From Chrysomallon squamiferum (Eukaryota > Mollusca > Gastropoda > Neomphalida > Peltospiridae): 64,000 bases of DNA. This document shows positions 48,501-58,940 of this stretch, piece after piece. Positions within the stretch are counted from its first letter, which is position 1, and every line of letters starts with the position of its first letter. The stretch lies in the NCBI GenBank assembly GCA_012295275.1, contig CM022668.1, positions 3,299,383-3,363,382 on the forward strand. The letters run 5' to 3'. Below the pieces are notes generated by a model. It ran no database searches. It was not told the DNA's origin and was given only the letters and a program-made list of their open reading frames with translations. A program made the translations under genes and the position numbers.

Positions 48501-49352
48501 TAAAAAAAAGTAGTATATTAATATATAATATTTAAATTTTCTTTCTTTTTTTCATTTTACAATCCACCGAAGAACGAAACAAATATTGTTTTGTTGGCAC
48601 TGATTACTGGAGAAATTCGTACAGAAATGAAAGCCAAATACTTATACGTGAAAGTATCATATTTCAAGATGGCGCCATGTATGTTTTGCCAAGGACACCC
48701 GGCTTGGTTTTCCTTATCTTGCAAAATTTATGTATGGAAATATTATGTATGGAAATTAAGTTTCAAATACACACTAGAGTGTGTGTAATAAAAATCGTTT
48801 AATGATGACGGAGGTACTGAGCTAAATAACTTTTCATGAATTAGTCTTACACCCTCTTTTGATTTAGTTAAAGTTATATATTTATTTTTTGAAATACTGT
48901 TTGTAATTATGATATTTTGGTCTATAAGAAAATGGACTTACTTTGCTGAAGAAAATTTATAAATGGAGAATCTTTTTCATTTGTAAGATTATAAGATTAT
49001 TATTATGCTGTCTTAAGATTTTTCTCAACACACTTCTTTATTTCTAAAAACTGAACTCTGGACTCCTTTATCATATTATAAAATCTATATTTTTCAGTGA
49101 AATAGCTTATAATAAAAAAGCAACATTCAGTATTATTTAAGTGCCAAACATTAATTAACGAGCGACTTCATTTCACGTGCCCATTGCGTAGCATGCCCAG
49201 AAGCTTTACAAAGCGTGCCTTAAAACATTTTACTTTACCTTGGCTTTCTGTTCTTCTGTGTCTCTTAATTTCTGTTCCAGCTGCTCTGCTCTGTCAATAG
49301 CATTCTCCTTCTCCATCTTCATGGCCAACATCTTCTTTTTGATGGCATCCAT
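24506..49352 (-). CDS. TPM: Tropomyosin gene, 5' and central exons (3' exons missing)
   Basis: Tropomyosin is the two-stranded coiled coil that lies along actin and controls myosin and other access. The long isoform reads exon 1a (49239-49352), exon 2 (47901-48026), exon 3 (37126-37259), one of three exons 4, one of two exons 5 and one of three exons 6. Lengths are 114+126+134+118+71+76 nt = 213 codons, exactly the number expected for these exons of a 284-residue tropomyosin. The start [18 protein letters not shown] is the invariant molluscan type. A molluscan canonical chain is obtained with exon 4.2, exon 5.1 and exon 6.3. All splice phases agree. The last ~71 residues (exons 7-9) are not in the window, probably because of the gap at 23498. 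Two further first exons (1b and an atypical one) are annotated separately. Introns hold microsatellites but no other recognised gene. Confidence 0.97.
24642..24717 (-). CDS. TPM: Tropomyosin alternative exon 6.2
   Basis: 76 nt with the same phases as its neighbours. It encodes [20 protein letters not shown] and then IQIDQ, between TTCCAG and GTAAGA. The end is more hydrophobic than in 6.3 (TIVIQI in place of SLEISE), which should change local coiled-coil surface charge. Confidence 0.93.
25291..25366 (-). CDS. TPM: Tropomyosin alternative exon 6.1
   Basis: 76 nt: [20 protein letters not shown] and then VNEVK, between TTGCAG and GTAAGC. The [10 protein letters not shown] core fits exon 6. The Cys-Cys pair is unusual for tropomyosin and could allow disulfide linking or redox sensitivity. 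Confidence 0.92.
27624..27694 (-). CDS. TPM: Tropomyosin alternative exon 5.2
   Basis: 71 nt, phase 0 start, two bases left over: [20 protein letters not shown] then ELY. Borders are CTCAG and GTGAGT. Only 68 bp (27695-27762) separate it from exon 5.1. The Tyr near its end differs from the Ala-rich end of 5.1. Confidence 0.94.
27763..27833 (-). CDS. TPM: Tropomyosin alternative exon 5.1
   Basis: 71 nt, same phases as 5.2: [20 protein letters not shown] then AAE. Borders are TTCAG and GTAAGT. This is the sequence expected in canonical molluscan muscle tropomyosin. Confidence 0.95.
31414..31531 (-). CDS. TPM: Tropomyosin alternative exon 4.3
   Basis: 118 nt: completes Arg125, then [20 protein letters not shown], then [19 protein letters not shown]. 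Borders are ACATAG and GTGACC. Short shadows of this exon appear on the opposite strand and are ignored. Confidence 0.94.
32155..32272 (-). CDS. TPM: Tropomyosin alternative exon 4.2
   Basis: 118 nt: completes Arg, then [20 protein letters not shown], then [19 protein letters not shown]. Borders are CAACAG and GTGATT. This is the canonical molluscan muscle version. Confidence 0.95.
33145..33262 (-). CDS. TPM: Tropomyosin alternative exon 4.1
   Basis: 118 nt: completes Arg, then [20 protein letters not shown], then [19 protein letters not shown]. Borders are CCACAG and GTATGT. It is the most divergent of the three exons 4, Gln-rich and with a Cys. It probably serves a non-muscle isoform, by analogy with other tropomyosin exon clusters. 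Confidence 0.93.
37126..37259 (-). CDS. TPM: Tropomyosin exon 3 (common)
   Basis: 134 nt, phase 0 start, two bases left over: [44 protein letters not shown]. Acceptor TTTAG, donor GTGAGG. It is the first exon shared by all isoforms, so exon 2, exon 1b and the atypical first exon all have to splice to it. Their donors are all phase 0, as required. Confidence 0.97.
38107..38172. repeat. (GA)n microsatellite
   Basis: GA run of about 66 bp in a tropomyosin intron. Confidence 0.95.
42362..42511 (-). CDS. TPM: Tropomyosin alternative first exon 1b (short isoform)
   Basis: 50 codons ending phase 0 at a GTAGGT donor: [50 protein letters not shown]. Two in-frame Met codons (42511 and 42496) are candidate starts. 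It takes the place of exons 1a and 2 in low-molecular-weight tropomyosin. The Ile three residues before the exon 3 Met falls on the heptad position used by Val in exon 2. The upstream region (42600-42830) is less AT-rich than its surroundings and includes TGACTCA (42760-42766) and a CACGTG, suggesting a promoter. Confidence 0.85.
43578..43605 (-). mobile_element. Possible end of a hAT-type DNA transposon
   Basis: The minus strand reads CAGGGCCGGATTTAGACCTT followed by GGAGGCCC, a terminus pattern shared by many non-autonomous hAT-like elements in animals. No matching opposite end or target duplication was found, so this is a fragment at best. Confidence 0.35.
44428..44480. repeat. (CA)n microsatellite
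   Basis: CA run of about 52 bp in the tropomyosin intron between exons 1b and 3 on one side and the atypical exon on the other. Confidence 0.95.
45429..45511. repeat. (GT)n(GA)n compound microsatellite
   Basis: GT run then GA run, downstream of the candidate atypical exon in transcript sense. Confidence 0.95.
45793..46353 (-). CDS. Candidate atypical first exon of tropomyosin (head-domain isoform)
   Basis: An ORF of 187 codons starts [20 protein letters not shown] and runs to SLKR. It then meets GTAGGC, a fair donor in phase 0. It lies on the tropomyosin strand between exon 2 and exon 1b, so it can splice to exon 3. The product has a Ser-rich start, a long Lys-rich tract (residues 49-70, [18 protein letters not shown]), an acidic middle ([18 protein letters not shown]) and an [12 protein letters not shown] segment. 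The last residues ([12 protein letters not shown]) place Leu where exon 2 has Val before the shared exon, keeping the heptad. Drosophila Tm1-I/C is a known tropomyosin with an added head encoded by its own first exon. Alternatively this is the first exon of a nested unrelated gene. I found no other downstream exon for it. Confidence 0.6.
46625..46632. promoter_or_regulatory. Palindromic CRE-like site
   Basis: TGACGTCA, a perfect CREB/ATF half-site pair, lies 272 bp upstream of the atypical first exon. The surrounding 46500-46680 is less AT-rich than the introns. It is consistent with an internal promoter, but the motif alone is weak evidence. Confidence 0.4.
47901..48026 (-). CDS. TPM: Tropomyosin exon 2 (long isoform)
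   Basis: 126 nt, phase 0 at both ends: [42 protein letters not shown]. Acceptor TGTCAG, donor GTAATT. Only one version is found. Confidence 0.96.
49239..49352 (-). CDS. TPM: Tropomyosin exon 1a (long isoform start)
   Basis: 38 codons from [41 protein letters not shown], then donor GTAAAG. The family's N-terminal overlap sequence fixes the start. An E-box CAGCTG lies at 49470-49475, about 120 bp upstream, where muscle factors could act. An overlapping out-of-frame ORF (49294-49551) is a shadow. Confidence 0.96.
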
Positions 49353-50004
49353 TTTGGTTGTTTAGTGCGAGAAATTGGCCACAACAAAAATCAAAAAGGA
49401 AAATCAGAAAAGCAGAAGGGAATGCCGAGAGCAAAACGTGAATAATCTGCAGACGAGAGCTATTTCCTTCAGCTGCTTTCAATAGCAATTCCTGGCTCTG
49501 CGATCGGACGACGAAAGGGAGACCTGTATTGCTCGGAGGTAAATCTTCCAAGTACTTGGAGGGTCAAACAAACAGGAATGCACAAGACAACCTATCAGAA
49601 TTCGCCGAAGCAATTATAGTACAAGGGGATAGAGCGCGTCACCCTTCTACAAGATAGGGTTACCACCTTGTTTGGCAAAAGCAGAGAGTTCCAAAGACTA
49701 TACTATGTTCTTTCGGTTTCTAGGGGCGCCAGGCTATCTTGCTACTTAAATGTTTTATCAATTTATTGAGCAGTTTTTATGTAACTTTGTTCTAAAAAAT
49801 TAACAGTAATTCCAAGAGATATCTTTTTAAAACTTGTTTGTTTAAGTATTAATATAAAATTGTATTATTATATTAATTGCTGGATGACCATTCCACCCTT
49901 TCAAGAAAGTGCGACCGATGTTCCAACACAGTAATTCAGATATCTATGCGCCGTGAACATGGGATACCTTAGGTACACAATTATTAACCACTCAAAGTGA
50001 TTTG

Positions 50005-50018
50005 GTTGCCATGGAAAC
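50005..50018. promoter_or_regulatory. X-box-like RFX site
   Basis: GTTGCCATGGAAAC matches the palindromic RFX-factor X-box (GTTGCCATGGNAAC) at every fixed position. It sits 30 bp before the ATG of the ORF at 50048. RFX sites of this form often drive ciliary genes. A chance match at this precision is unlikely but possible. Confidence 0.5.
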
Positions 50019-50047
50019 TATTGTAATCTGCTTACATAGATGGCAGT

Positions 50048-50383
50048 ATGTTACCTACTAGTGCCAGTTCTAGTGAGAATCTGCTGAAAGAACGTAATGA
50101 ATATGATCCGGGAAGATCTGTTTTTGGCTGCCATGTTGCACCATGGTATGCCATCTGGGATGACCGAATCTTAAGCAACAAGTAACTTATAGGCATGTTA
50201 AAATTTTCTTATTCGGACAGATGGAATCACATTTTAATATCTCGAGTTCGCTGCATAGGAGATTTAATTTCAGTCTTGTTGCACATTGCGTTCTGCAGTT
50301 TGGTCTTTTGGGGATATGGAATTCTAAAACGCAAAGCGGATTTTTTTAATAAATATCTCGTGGAGAAAGAAATCTTCGCTTAG
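50048..50383 (+). pseudogene. Short ORF split by one in-frame TAA, unrecognised
   Basis: From ATG 50048 the frame reads MLPTSASSSENLLKERNEYD, PGRSVFGCHVAPWYAIWDDR, ILSNK, then TAA (50183-50185). The same frame goes straight on through LIG and an ATG at 50195 to MLKFSYSDRWNHILISRVRC, IGDLISVLLHIAFCSLVFWG, YGILKRKADFFNKYLVEKEI, FA and a TAG. So 112 codons are open but for one stop. The second half has a clear hydrophobic segment (LISVLLHIAFCSLVFWGYGI). A donor-like GTAACT overlaps the stop, so the first part could instead be an exon. I do not recognise the family. Options are a recent pseudogene, an assembly or allelic base error, or a gene using recoding. It is divergent to tropomyosin exon 1a. 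Confidence 0.45.
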
Positions 50384-50572
50384 AGTTCAGTAATATTACT
50401 GTCACTCTTGTGACTGATAGAAAAACTGAAAGAAGGATTCACAGAATGATGAAAGAAAGCAAACGAACAAAAGCAATATCAAATTATAGCAATGCTTTGG
50501 ACAAAAAATTAGCATCATAAAACAGTATAATTATATTTAAACTTCTACAACTGCTACTACTATTTCTATCTC

Positions 50573-50616
<44 letters not shown>

Positions 50617-51399
50617 TCCAGATAATAACGATTTAAAAACAAAATAATAACATGAAAATATAACTGCCTAATTATTATTTAGTAACTAACTTACTCTTGC
50701 AGATCTTCTGCAGAAAAAAACAACAACTAGAATTAAAATAATTTTTGTTGCTTTTTGTTTGTTTGGTTTTTTGTTTGTTCGTTTGTAAAAAAAAACAACC
50801 TGTTTAAAACCTTAAATTATGAACTATATTTAAAAGAGATCATCTTTCGTTCGTTTTCCCTGTATGAGTTTTATGATCTTTTTAAAAAAAAGAAAAAAAG
50901 AAAAAATAAGGATTATAGCATTATGTTTTTACAACAGTATTTTTTATTTAGTGTTAAGGTAATGCAAATTAATAATGAATATTTATTATTATTAGTAGTA
51001 GTAGTAGTAGTAGTAATAGTATTATAACTTGTTTTCTCCGACAGATATTAATTACCATTCATTTTGAGACAATTTCATTGTGACTTTTTACGCATGCACA
51101 CACATTTTTGTGCCATTTTTGGACAATGGATGAACTATTGGTATTTTACAAAGAAATACACTTGTAAACATTTTGTTTTCAAGAAAACTAGTAAGGTAGT
51201 ATAAGTAAGAATCACCAGGAGACAAGTAGCTGACGCTGCAGCCTGCTTCATCAGCAGGGAATGCACACACCAGGATGAACACACATGTGCTAATTATTAT
51301 CCCATGTTTTCGTGCAATGTGAAAATTAGAAACCGTCTGTAATAAAATACTGTATACCGTATGAGTGAAGAAAATGTAATAAAGAAATATATTTATCAC

Positions 51400-51433
<34 letters not shown>

Positions 51434-52344
51434 ATAGATAGATAGATGTGTGTGTGTGTGTGTGTGTGTATGTTTGGTTAAATGTGTCAGTCATTCTATT
51501 TGTCTTTCTACATCATGAGGAGGAAGATAATCTATAAAGCAGGAGCCTAATGTACATACGGCAATGTTAGGTAATTAGTCATGTGCATTTACGCTCTATT
51601 GTTAATAATGGCTACTTTGCAATCTAATATTTTTCGTTAAGGACACTTTAATGTTAACTGTAATTAAAAGACAATTAGTTCTCTTTTCTTGAATTCGATA
51701 ACTAAAAAATGTAATTTACAAATGTAATACATAACAAAGTTCAGCTTGTTCTTGCTTTCTCTAGGAACTAGTTTTCAACCTGAATGAAGGCGAATTAACA
51801 CATAGAGATTGTATTTTTAAATCAGCATTGTTTTGGAACATCGTCAAATTTGCTATCTAATAATATTTTTAGAAAACATATTTATGTTCAACCATAGACT
51901 GATTTCACGCCAAAATTAGCTAAGATTTTCGCAGTCTGACCTCGCTGTATCTACGCTATTTTTAGCCGGGTTGAAACGCTTAGAAGTTACCATACACCAA
52001 ATCTTTCGAACAACAATGTTGACCGGCGTTTGATGAAAAAGAATATAAAAATTCGTTAAAACGATAAAGAAGAGAAAAGCAAAAGGATTTTTGAAAGACG
52101 AAAAAGAATTCAACGGAAAAGAAAGCCAAAAAGGGAAAAATATCAAAATAAAAACAAAACAACAGCATTAACAACAGCATCAACATAAACAACAACAACA
52201 ACAATAATATTAATAAATAAAATAATAATAATGATTATGATGATAATAATAAATAAATAAATAATAACAATAATAATTTTGAAAAATCAGTCAGTGCATA
52301 CTTCATTTTTTCAAAATGGAAATAATGACAAAGATAATTAAACG

Positions 52345-52404
<60 letters not shown>

Positions 52405-53454
52405 AACGAGTAATTTATCGAAGTAAAATTACTTCTCCCTAAGAAACTGGTGAAACCTCTGTAACGTCACTGTTTCACTTTCGTCTGCGTTCGTAAAAGA
52501 AAACATTCGCTGAAATTTGACCAGTGCGCTGGCATTTTCTCCGTTTCTGCCATTAACTGTAAACAACAAATATCTGTTGTTTGACGTTAACAAATTGTAG
52601 GTAGTTGTTTGGAGAATATTCTTAAAATATCTTTTGCTTGAGTCATTTATTTTTAAAACATGGTTGTTTGGAAACGGTTATTATTCTAAAGAGACTAGAC
52701 TGACAAATATACTATTTTTTTTTTTAACAACTGCAGCAGCACCAAAAACAACAACAACAATAAAAACAACAACAACAAAAACAAGAACAAGAACAACAGC
52801 AACAATATTATTATTATTATTGTTTGATAATTCATTACAGCACATTGCTTTTTTCTGTTACTCTTTGTTATTGTTATTTGATATTTTTGTCTTTCGTTTT
52901 AGCAGCAATAGAGAACACTTCCATGCTTGACTTTGATAATTAATCTCAGAGCACTAACTGGAACGGGTAACAGCTCAGAAAGCGCAAAGAGGAAGACTGT
53001 GGAAAAGAATAATGAGAAGTAAAAAAGAATTATATATATATATATATATATATAAAATACAGTCATCATGCATTATTGTAACTATTATTGTTCAATTTGT
53101 TGTTGCTGTTGATGGTATTATTTTTCTTCATCATTATCACCGTCATCATGATCATATACTTATTCTTATTATTGTATCTTACTATTACTACTGTACCTAT
53201 TACTACTAGTGTAGAATTGGTGAAGATATTTGGATTGTATTTGTTGTTTTTCTGTCTTGTTCTTATCTGTTAATATTATGACTGCAACTGTTGTTTGTAT
53301 TGGTTTTCTGTCTGTTTTGGACATAACAGTAAATAATAATATAGCTTATATTCATATTGATATATGAGGTTATTGTGCACAGGAAAAATAAAGACACGAT
53401 GCTGTTAAATAAATGGTGCTTCAACAACAGGTAAGGAAATTTCCACAAATAACA
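50384..53454. other. Intergenic, microsatellites only
   Basis: No gene is recognised. The stretch holds an AAT run (50575-50613), a TAG run (50990-51018), AT then GT runs (51402-51468), a GT run (52347-52401), ACA/AACA-rich stretches (52740-52800) and AT (53031-53053). ORFs are low-complexity or lack any support. Confidence 0.55.
52347..52401. repeat. (GT)n microsatellite
   Basis: GT run of about 55 bp in intergenic sequence. Confidence 0.95.
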
Positions 53455-53462
53455 CGGAAGTG
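53455..53462 (+). promoter_or_regulatory. ETS-type site before the CIB gene
   Basis: CGGAAGTG, the common ETS-factor core of TATA-less promoters, lies 77 bp before the start codon at 53539. It supports a promoter here. Confidence 0.4.
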
Positions 53463-53538
53463 TGAAAAGTTTAGAGGCGGCAGTTTGCAGTTATTAACTT
53501 AAGTTCTTCGATTAATGTGTTTTGGTAACAAATTGAAT

Positions 53539-56500
53539 ATGGGTAGTAAAGTAACTGTTTTTACTTCAGAACAACTTGAAGCATATCAGGTGAATCTAAT
53601 GAATAATAATAAATTAAGAAAGTTGCTGATTTAAAGATACTCGTATAATTACAACGAAATAAAAATTATCCACGAATGACGTTTGTCTTACATAACGAAT
53701 TATAATGTTGATAGTCAGGTAATTGAATAAATAATTTTAATTTCAGGAGAGTACATTTTTTACAAGGAAAGAAATATTTAAGTAAGTATTAGAGGATTTA
53801 AATTTACATTAGATTTAGCATCATTTTGAAAAATATTTTTGACATGTATTTTATTTAATTAAATTATTATAAAAAAAGAATTTTACCAAATAACATTTTT
53901 TTTAGTTGTTTAATTGGTTTAATTGGTATTGGCAGACTGTCAGTTGTAGAGTATATTGCTGGGATGGATTGTTACTAAATCAGTTGTCCTTGTTACAATC
54001 ATTGGCCTATTTCCTTTGAGTGCCAGTGACTCATCAAAGGCTTATCTGTTTTCATGTCTGTAGACAGATACAGTTAAAAGACCCTGCTAATCATTAAATC
54101 ATAGTCTGTTGTATAACCAGTTTCCACTCCTTTGGTATGAAGTATTTAAATATACCACTGTGTAACTGTTAGTTTGTATCAAATTAGTAATAATAAAATA
54201 ATATTCTGTCACCTTTAAGTCTGGCATTTTACTTTCAATATCTATCTGATATATTTCAGAATATTTGAACGTTACCGTCGTTTAGCACCAAGACTAATTC
54301 CAACTGATATGACAAGTTCTGAATGCAAGTCACTGAAGATTCCATTAAATATCATCAAAAACATGCCAGAGTTAAAGGTAACAGAATATTATTTTACTAT
54401 TTCTGATTTGATATAAATTAAGTTATCCAAGTGTTTATTTTGCAGTTTGTAGATTTGATAGTTAATGAAATATAAATAAATACCTTGTCTATAAAGAATT
54501 TGAGTAAATTTCTTTTGCTGAATTATCATTAATATGGAAAAGTATAATATTTTTATTTAAATTTTGGTTGCAAAAATATTAATTTCACTTTTTATGTGTA
54601 CATTAGTGTTTTGAAATTTTATATCTATATGAGTATATGTGTGCATGCATGTGCTTTCCTAAAAGTACATTTTTAATATGAATTTGAATGATTAAGTATA
54701 TTTTTTATGTTTTCTTTGGATAAATTTTGAAGTGATTTGCTGTATATTTAATAAAAATTATAAATTCATTTTTTTCCTTTGATATTTCTTTAAAATAATA
54801 TTTTTCTATCTTTTCAATACTTGTTATTTTTTCTTCTTAATTTTATTCATTTCTTCTTTATTTATTTATTAGTTTATTTTTAATTTTTATTATTAACATT
54901 ATACTGCTTTTTTAAAAAAGTTTTATTTATTATCTAGACAACTGCATATTTTCCACTCATTTTCTTTCTTTCCTCCTTTTCTCCCTTCTTTCATTCTTTC
55001 ATTGTTGTTATTGTTATTTTCAGAACAACCCTTTCAGTGAAAGGATATGTAAGGTGTTTTCTGATGACGGTAGTGGTGACATGTCATTTGACAATTTTCT
55101 TGACATGTTCTCTGTTTTCAGTGCATCAGCACCTCGTGATATCAAAACTCTGTATGCTTTTAAAATTTATGGTTAGTTTTCATTGTTTGCATTGTTTCCT
55201 GGCTGATGCTATTTTTATAATTATCATTAATAATAATAATAATAATAATAATGTTTTTAAACTACCGTATATACTTGTGTATAAGTCGAATTTTTGGGAG
55301 ACTATATTAAGGCAATATTTTGGGGGTCAACTTATACATAGGTAATGCTTTTATAGCTGTTGCTGAAGAGTCGCCATTTTGACTATTTTTTGCTATGGGA
55401 TGCATCTAAAATAATCGCGGTCTTTCAGCTTTTCAAAAATATAATTTTATCGTATAAAAAATTTTGAAAAATTAAATAACAAAACCAAATATGAATGTAA
55501 AACATGATATTCTTCCGTTGAATGACATAAAAATACATTTTAAAGCGAGAAAACCGTCAGTACGGCATTATGCCTTACGGCGTCTTGCAGTGATCTAGGA
55601 ATGCAGACTTCTCTGCCAAATTGCACCAAATATCAGTCCTAATTTCATAAACAAAACTCACTTGTTTAATTGTAAAGAATTTGGTGAAATAATATTGCAA
55701 TCGTCATTAATATCCACTACCAACAAATTTTGTAAATCATAGAACGGCTAAATATAACGGTAAGTTAGGTCTCCATGTTAGACCTATTACATTAAAGAGA
55801 TACTATTTATGATACATTTAGGCTATAGCTCGTGTAGTACATGCATTTACGTTATTATGGTATATTCGTGTAAGTTATGTTACAGTAGGCGTACAATGTA
55901 GGCCTTCATGGCACTGTCACACTGGTCTAAAAATAGTGACGGTGCCTGGAATCTACAGTCGACTTATACACAAGTAATACCTAAAATAACGCAATTTTTG
56001 GTCTTAAAATACACATCGACTTATACATAAGGTCGCCTTGTACACAAGTGTATACGGTAATGATATTATTTATTTTCAGTAATAATAATTCTTTGTATTA
56101 TTAATTTTATTTTTATTACTGTGTTGTTGTTACAAATGTTATTATTGTTGTTATTCTTGTTATTGTTGATGTTTCAGCTCTAGTTTAATGCCAAGATAAC
56201 TTAATAGAGTCATTATGGTAGAAAAATTATAGTAATTCTTATTAAACTTCTACATTATTTCACTTTCTAACATTTTCATTAATTGCATATTTTTTTTATA
56301 CATGTTATGTTAGCTCCAGATAAAAGCTGTCTCGCATTCGGTTAAAAACCAGAAGTTGAAATTAATCTGTATTTTACAGCAGCTATTGTTACATCTACTG
56401 GGAATTTTTATCGAAAATGAAGATTTATATTAAATCTGATTCTTTTACCAACAAAAATACATGACCAGTTTCAATGAAAGGCATATTAAGTGTCAACCAG

Positions 56501-57976
56501 ACTGGTATTTTTATATTGACGTGTTTCAGGAATTTTAAATGATGTAAATATATTTATAAAACACTAAAGAAAACTGTAATTAGTTTTCAATTTTCCATTT
56601 TCCATTTGATTTATTATTATAAATTTACTGAATAAAGAGAAGGGGAATTTACCTATATGTTTAAGTGTTTGGGAAAATAGGCATAAAAGATCACTTGCTG
56701 CTTGTTGTAGAATGTTGCATTACAATTTAGTGTTCCTTACCCACCTGAATAATTTTCAACTGAAACTAATACTCCACAGGTATATATCAAAGATAATAAT
56801 TTTCCAGTCTTTGGTAAAGTAGACATAAAAGGACCTTTCCTGCTGAGGCTTAAATGTTAACAGTTTCCTCAGAAAATTAAGAAATAGCAGTGTTTGATAT
56901 CCAGTATCAAATAATGTTGTTAAGGAAAATAAACTTTAAAATATAAAAAAAAACAAAAAAAAACAACAATTGAGTGAGTTAGGCATGAGATATGTTTATT
57001 TATAAGGAATAATAAAATATTTTTATTTTTCAGATTATGATGGTGATAATGTGCTGGATAAAGAGGATCTCGAGAAGGTCACCCGAGCTGTTACAAAAGA
57101 TGAGCTTACTGAAGAGGAAGTTAAATTTGTTGTCAATAAAGTAAGAAAAATCAAATAATCTTAAATTTAGAAATTTTCACATTTACAGACACATTTACGC
57201 GCATCTCTCACAAATACACAAATAAAATAAAAACTTGTATACATAAACACAAGGACACACTGTTTTTTGGTTCTAAGAATATTTTACAGCAATACTTTAA
57301 CAACAATAATAATTAGATAAAATTAGTCTTTTTAAAATTACTGAGGTGTTGGAGACTGTTGAAATTATGTTATCATTTGCAAACATGGATTTCAAAGTGT
57401 TAGCCATCAATATCATAGTTGTTTGTGAGTTTTTGTGTGTGTATATTTGACCAGGTTATGGATGAAGTGGATCTGGATGATGATGGCAGTTTGTCATACT
57501 TGGAGTTTGAACATGTTATTTCTAGAGCTACAGGTTTTGACAAGTAAGTAAATGTGTGTAAAATGCATTCTCTGTAGTTCTTTTTTCAAGATATTATTGT
57601 AACCATTAATTGATAAATCATCTATAGTGCTTTATCAAGACACAGTAGTATCAACCACTGACATGATGTCTGTTGCGATTTTTTCATGTTACAGCTGTAT
57701 GCACTAACTAACTGACAAACATTCATGGAAATTTTGGCAATGCTCAAAGAAAATTAACAAGAGCACTCAAAAGATGTTCTCTCTCTTAAAATCTGATATA
57801 TCAGCATCTGCATTTTAGCCAAAACTTAGAACTTGTATTTTCTTATTAAATTCTCACAAGTCAGTTTAACTGTAAATATTTATTTTTGTGTGTATGGTAA
57901 TTTATTTAATTCTGGCTGTTGAATTATTTGTTTAGTTTAAAATGTTTTTTTCAGGACTTTTCATTTACGAATCTGA
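53539..57976 (+). CDS. CIB2: Calcium and integrin binding protein, CIB2/CIB3 type
   Basis: Seven exons: 53539-53589, 53747-53781, 54260-54377, 55024-55171, 57034-57140, 57455-57543 and 57955-57976. All are GT-AG and in phase: 570 nt, 189 residues, TGA stop (vertebrate CIB2 is 187). The start MGSKVTVFTSEQLEAYQ fits the family and has Gly2 for N-myristoylation. The two N-terminal EF-hands are degenerate, as usual (LAPRLIP, NNPFSERICKVFSDDGSGDM). EF-hand 3 is DYDGDNVLDKED (118-129), with the family's Asp at position 12. EF-hand 4 is DLDDDGSLSYLE (159-170). The end TFHLRI matches the conserved C-terminus. Family members are calcium/magnesium sensors that bind integrin tails and, for CIB2/3, partner the mechanotransduction TMC channels. 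Invertebrates usually have one CIB2/3 co-orthologue, so the symbol is approximate. Confidence 0.95.
55265..56057. mobile_element. 793-bp non-autonomous DNA transposon with TA target duplication
   Basis: The left end, CCGTATATACTTGTGTATAA, and the reverse complement of the right end, CCGTATACACTTGTGTACAA, match at 18 of 20 positions. Each end is flanked by TA (55263-55264 and 56058-56059), which fits a TA target duplication. A GTCGA(C)TTATAC word recurs subterminally several times (near 55285, 55960, 56025). There is no transposase ORF. It sits in intron 4 of the CIB gene. Superfamily is uncertain; TA duplication suggests Tc1/mariner or pogo mobilisation. Confidence 0.8.
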
Positions 57977-58940
57977 TGGAGTTTTAATGGAAACTTATTG
58001 CTGCCATTGAAACTAAGAAAATAATGAAGATAATCAGAATTATTATATTATTACTGATAATGAATTGGCAGCAGTCTAGGTGCATTCCAGTTAGCTTAAA
58101 CTGTTTCTAACTAATAAGATATACAGTTAACAGTCTGTTAATTTGGGATTATTGCCTATGAAATACTTATGGTCAAGCATATATATTGCTGTTGTTATTG
58201 TTTTTAAGATAAAATCTTTCACAGTTAATTTATTTTTGTTTTACTTTCATCTACTGTAAGAACTAATGATTATTTGTCACAAAGACAATGATGGTGTGAA
58301 TATGAGTTTATTTATATATTTTGTTGAAATCTTTAAATAGTGATAGCTTAGCTTTCCCAGGTTTCAGTGCACAGTAACAGAAGGGTTCTTAACCTGTTAT
58401 AGCTGGGAAAATTATCATCTTATGTAGAAAGAAGTGTTCTGCTTTTCCATTTTCTTATTGTTATTATTTAAATGTTGTAGAGAATTATAAACAAAAGGGG
58501 GAAAAAAAAAAGGATAAATTTCTCCCCCATAGATGATTATTATCAATTAGAAAGAAATATTTGTTGTAAATCTTTTCATGAAACTACATATCACAGTATT
58601 TCATAAAGCTGATAAATGGCTCAATCTGCAGTGGGAAATAACCTAACTGATGCATTGAAAAACTGAGAAGAAAGGTTAGTATTAAATATGAAAAATATGT
58701 CAAGTTTCCATAAATAATTTTAAAATAAATTACCTGTTTTAATATTAATTATTATTAGTCATATACATTATAAGAGAGGAAATAAATTCTCACATGAAAT
58801 AACCTTGCTGCTGACTAATAACAGTTTCCTTTCTTCAGTGTGTTTGTTCTTTAATCATAATTATTTATGATGGCATACAACTGCAAATTGACAATTTGTG
58901 CAGCAACATCATTTTACCAGTTAAATCAACATTCAGTAAA
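57977..58940. other. Probable 3' UTR and downstream of CIB gene
   Basis: Non-coding sequence after the CIB stop codon. Several AATAAA-like hexamers occur (AATAAA near 58781), but the cleavage site cannot be chosen from sequence alone. An A-rich run is at 58499-58512. No further exon is seen. Confidence 0.5.

Noticed and set aside
49294-49551. 85-residue minus-strand ORF over tropomyosin exon 1a
   Set aside because: It is out of frame with the unmistakable tropomyosin start and is a shadow.
51088-51399. 103-residue minus-strand ORF with hydrophobic start
   Set aside because: No family resemblance, no splice or promoter context, and the composition is typical of T-rich non-coding DNA.
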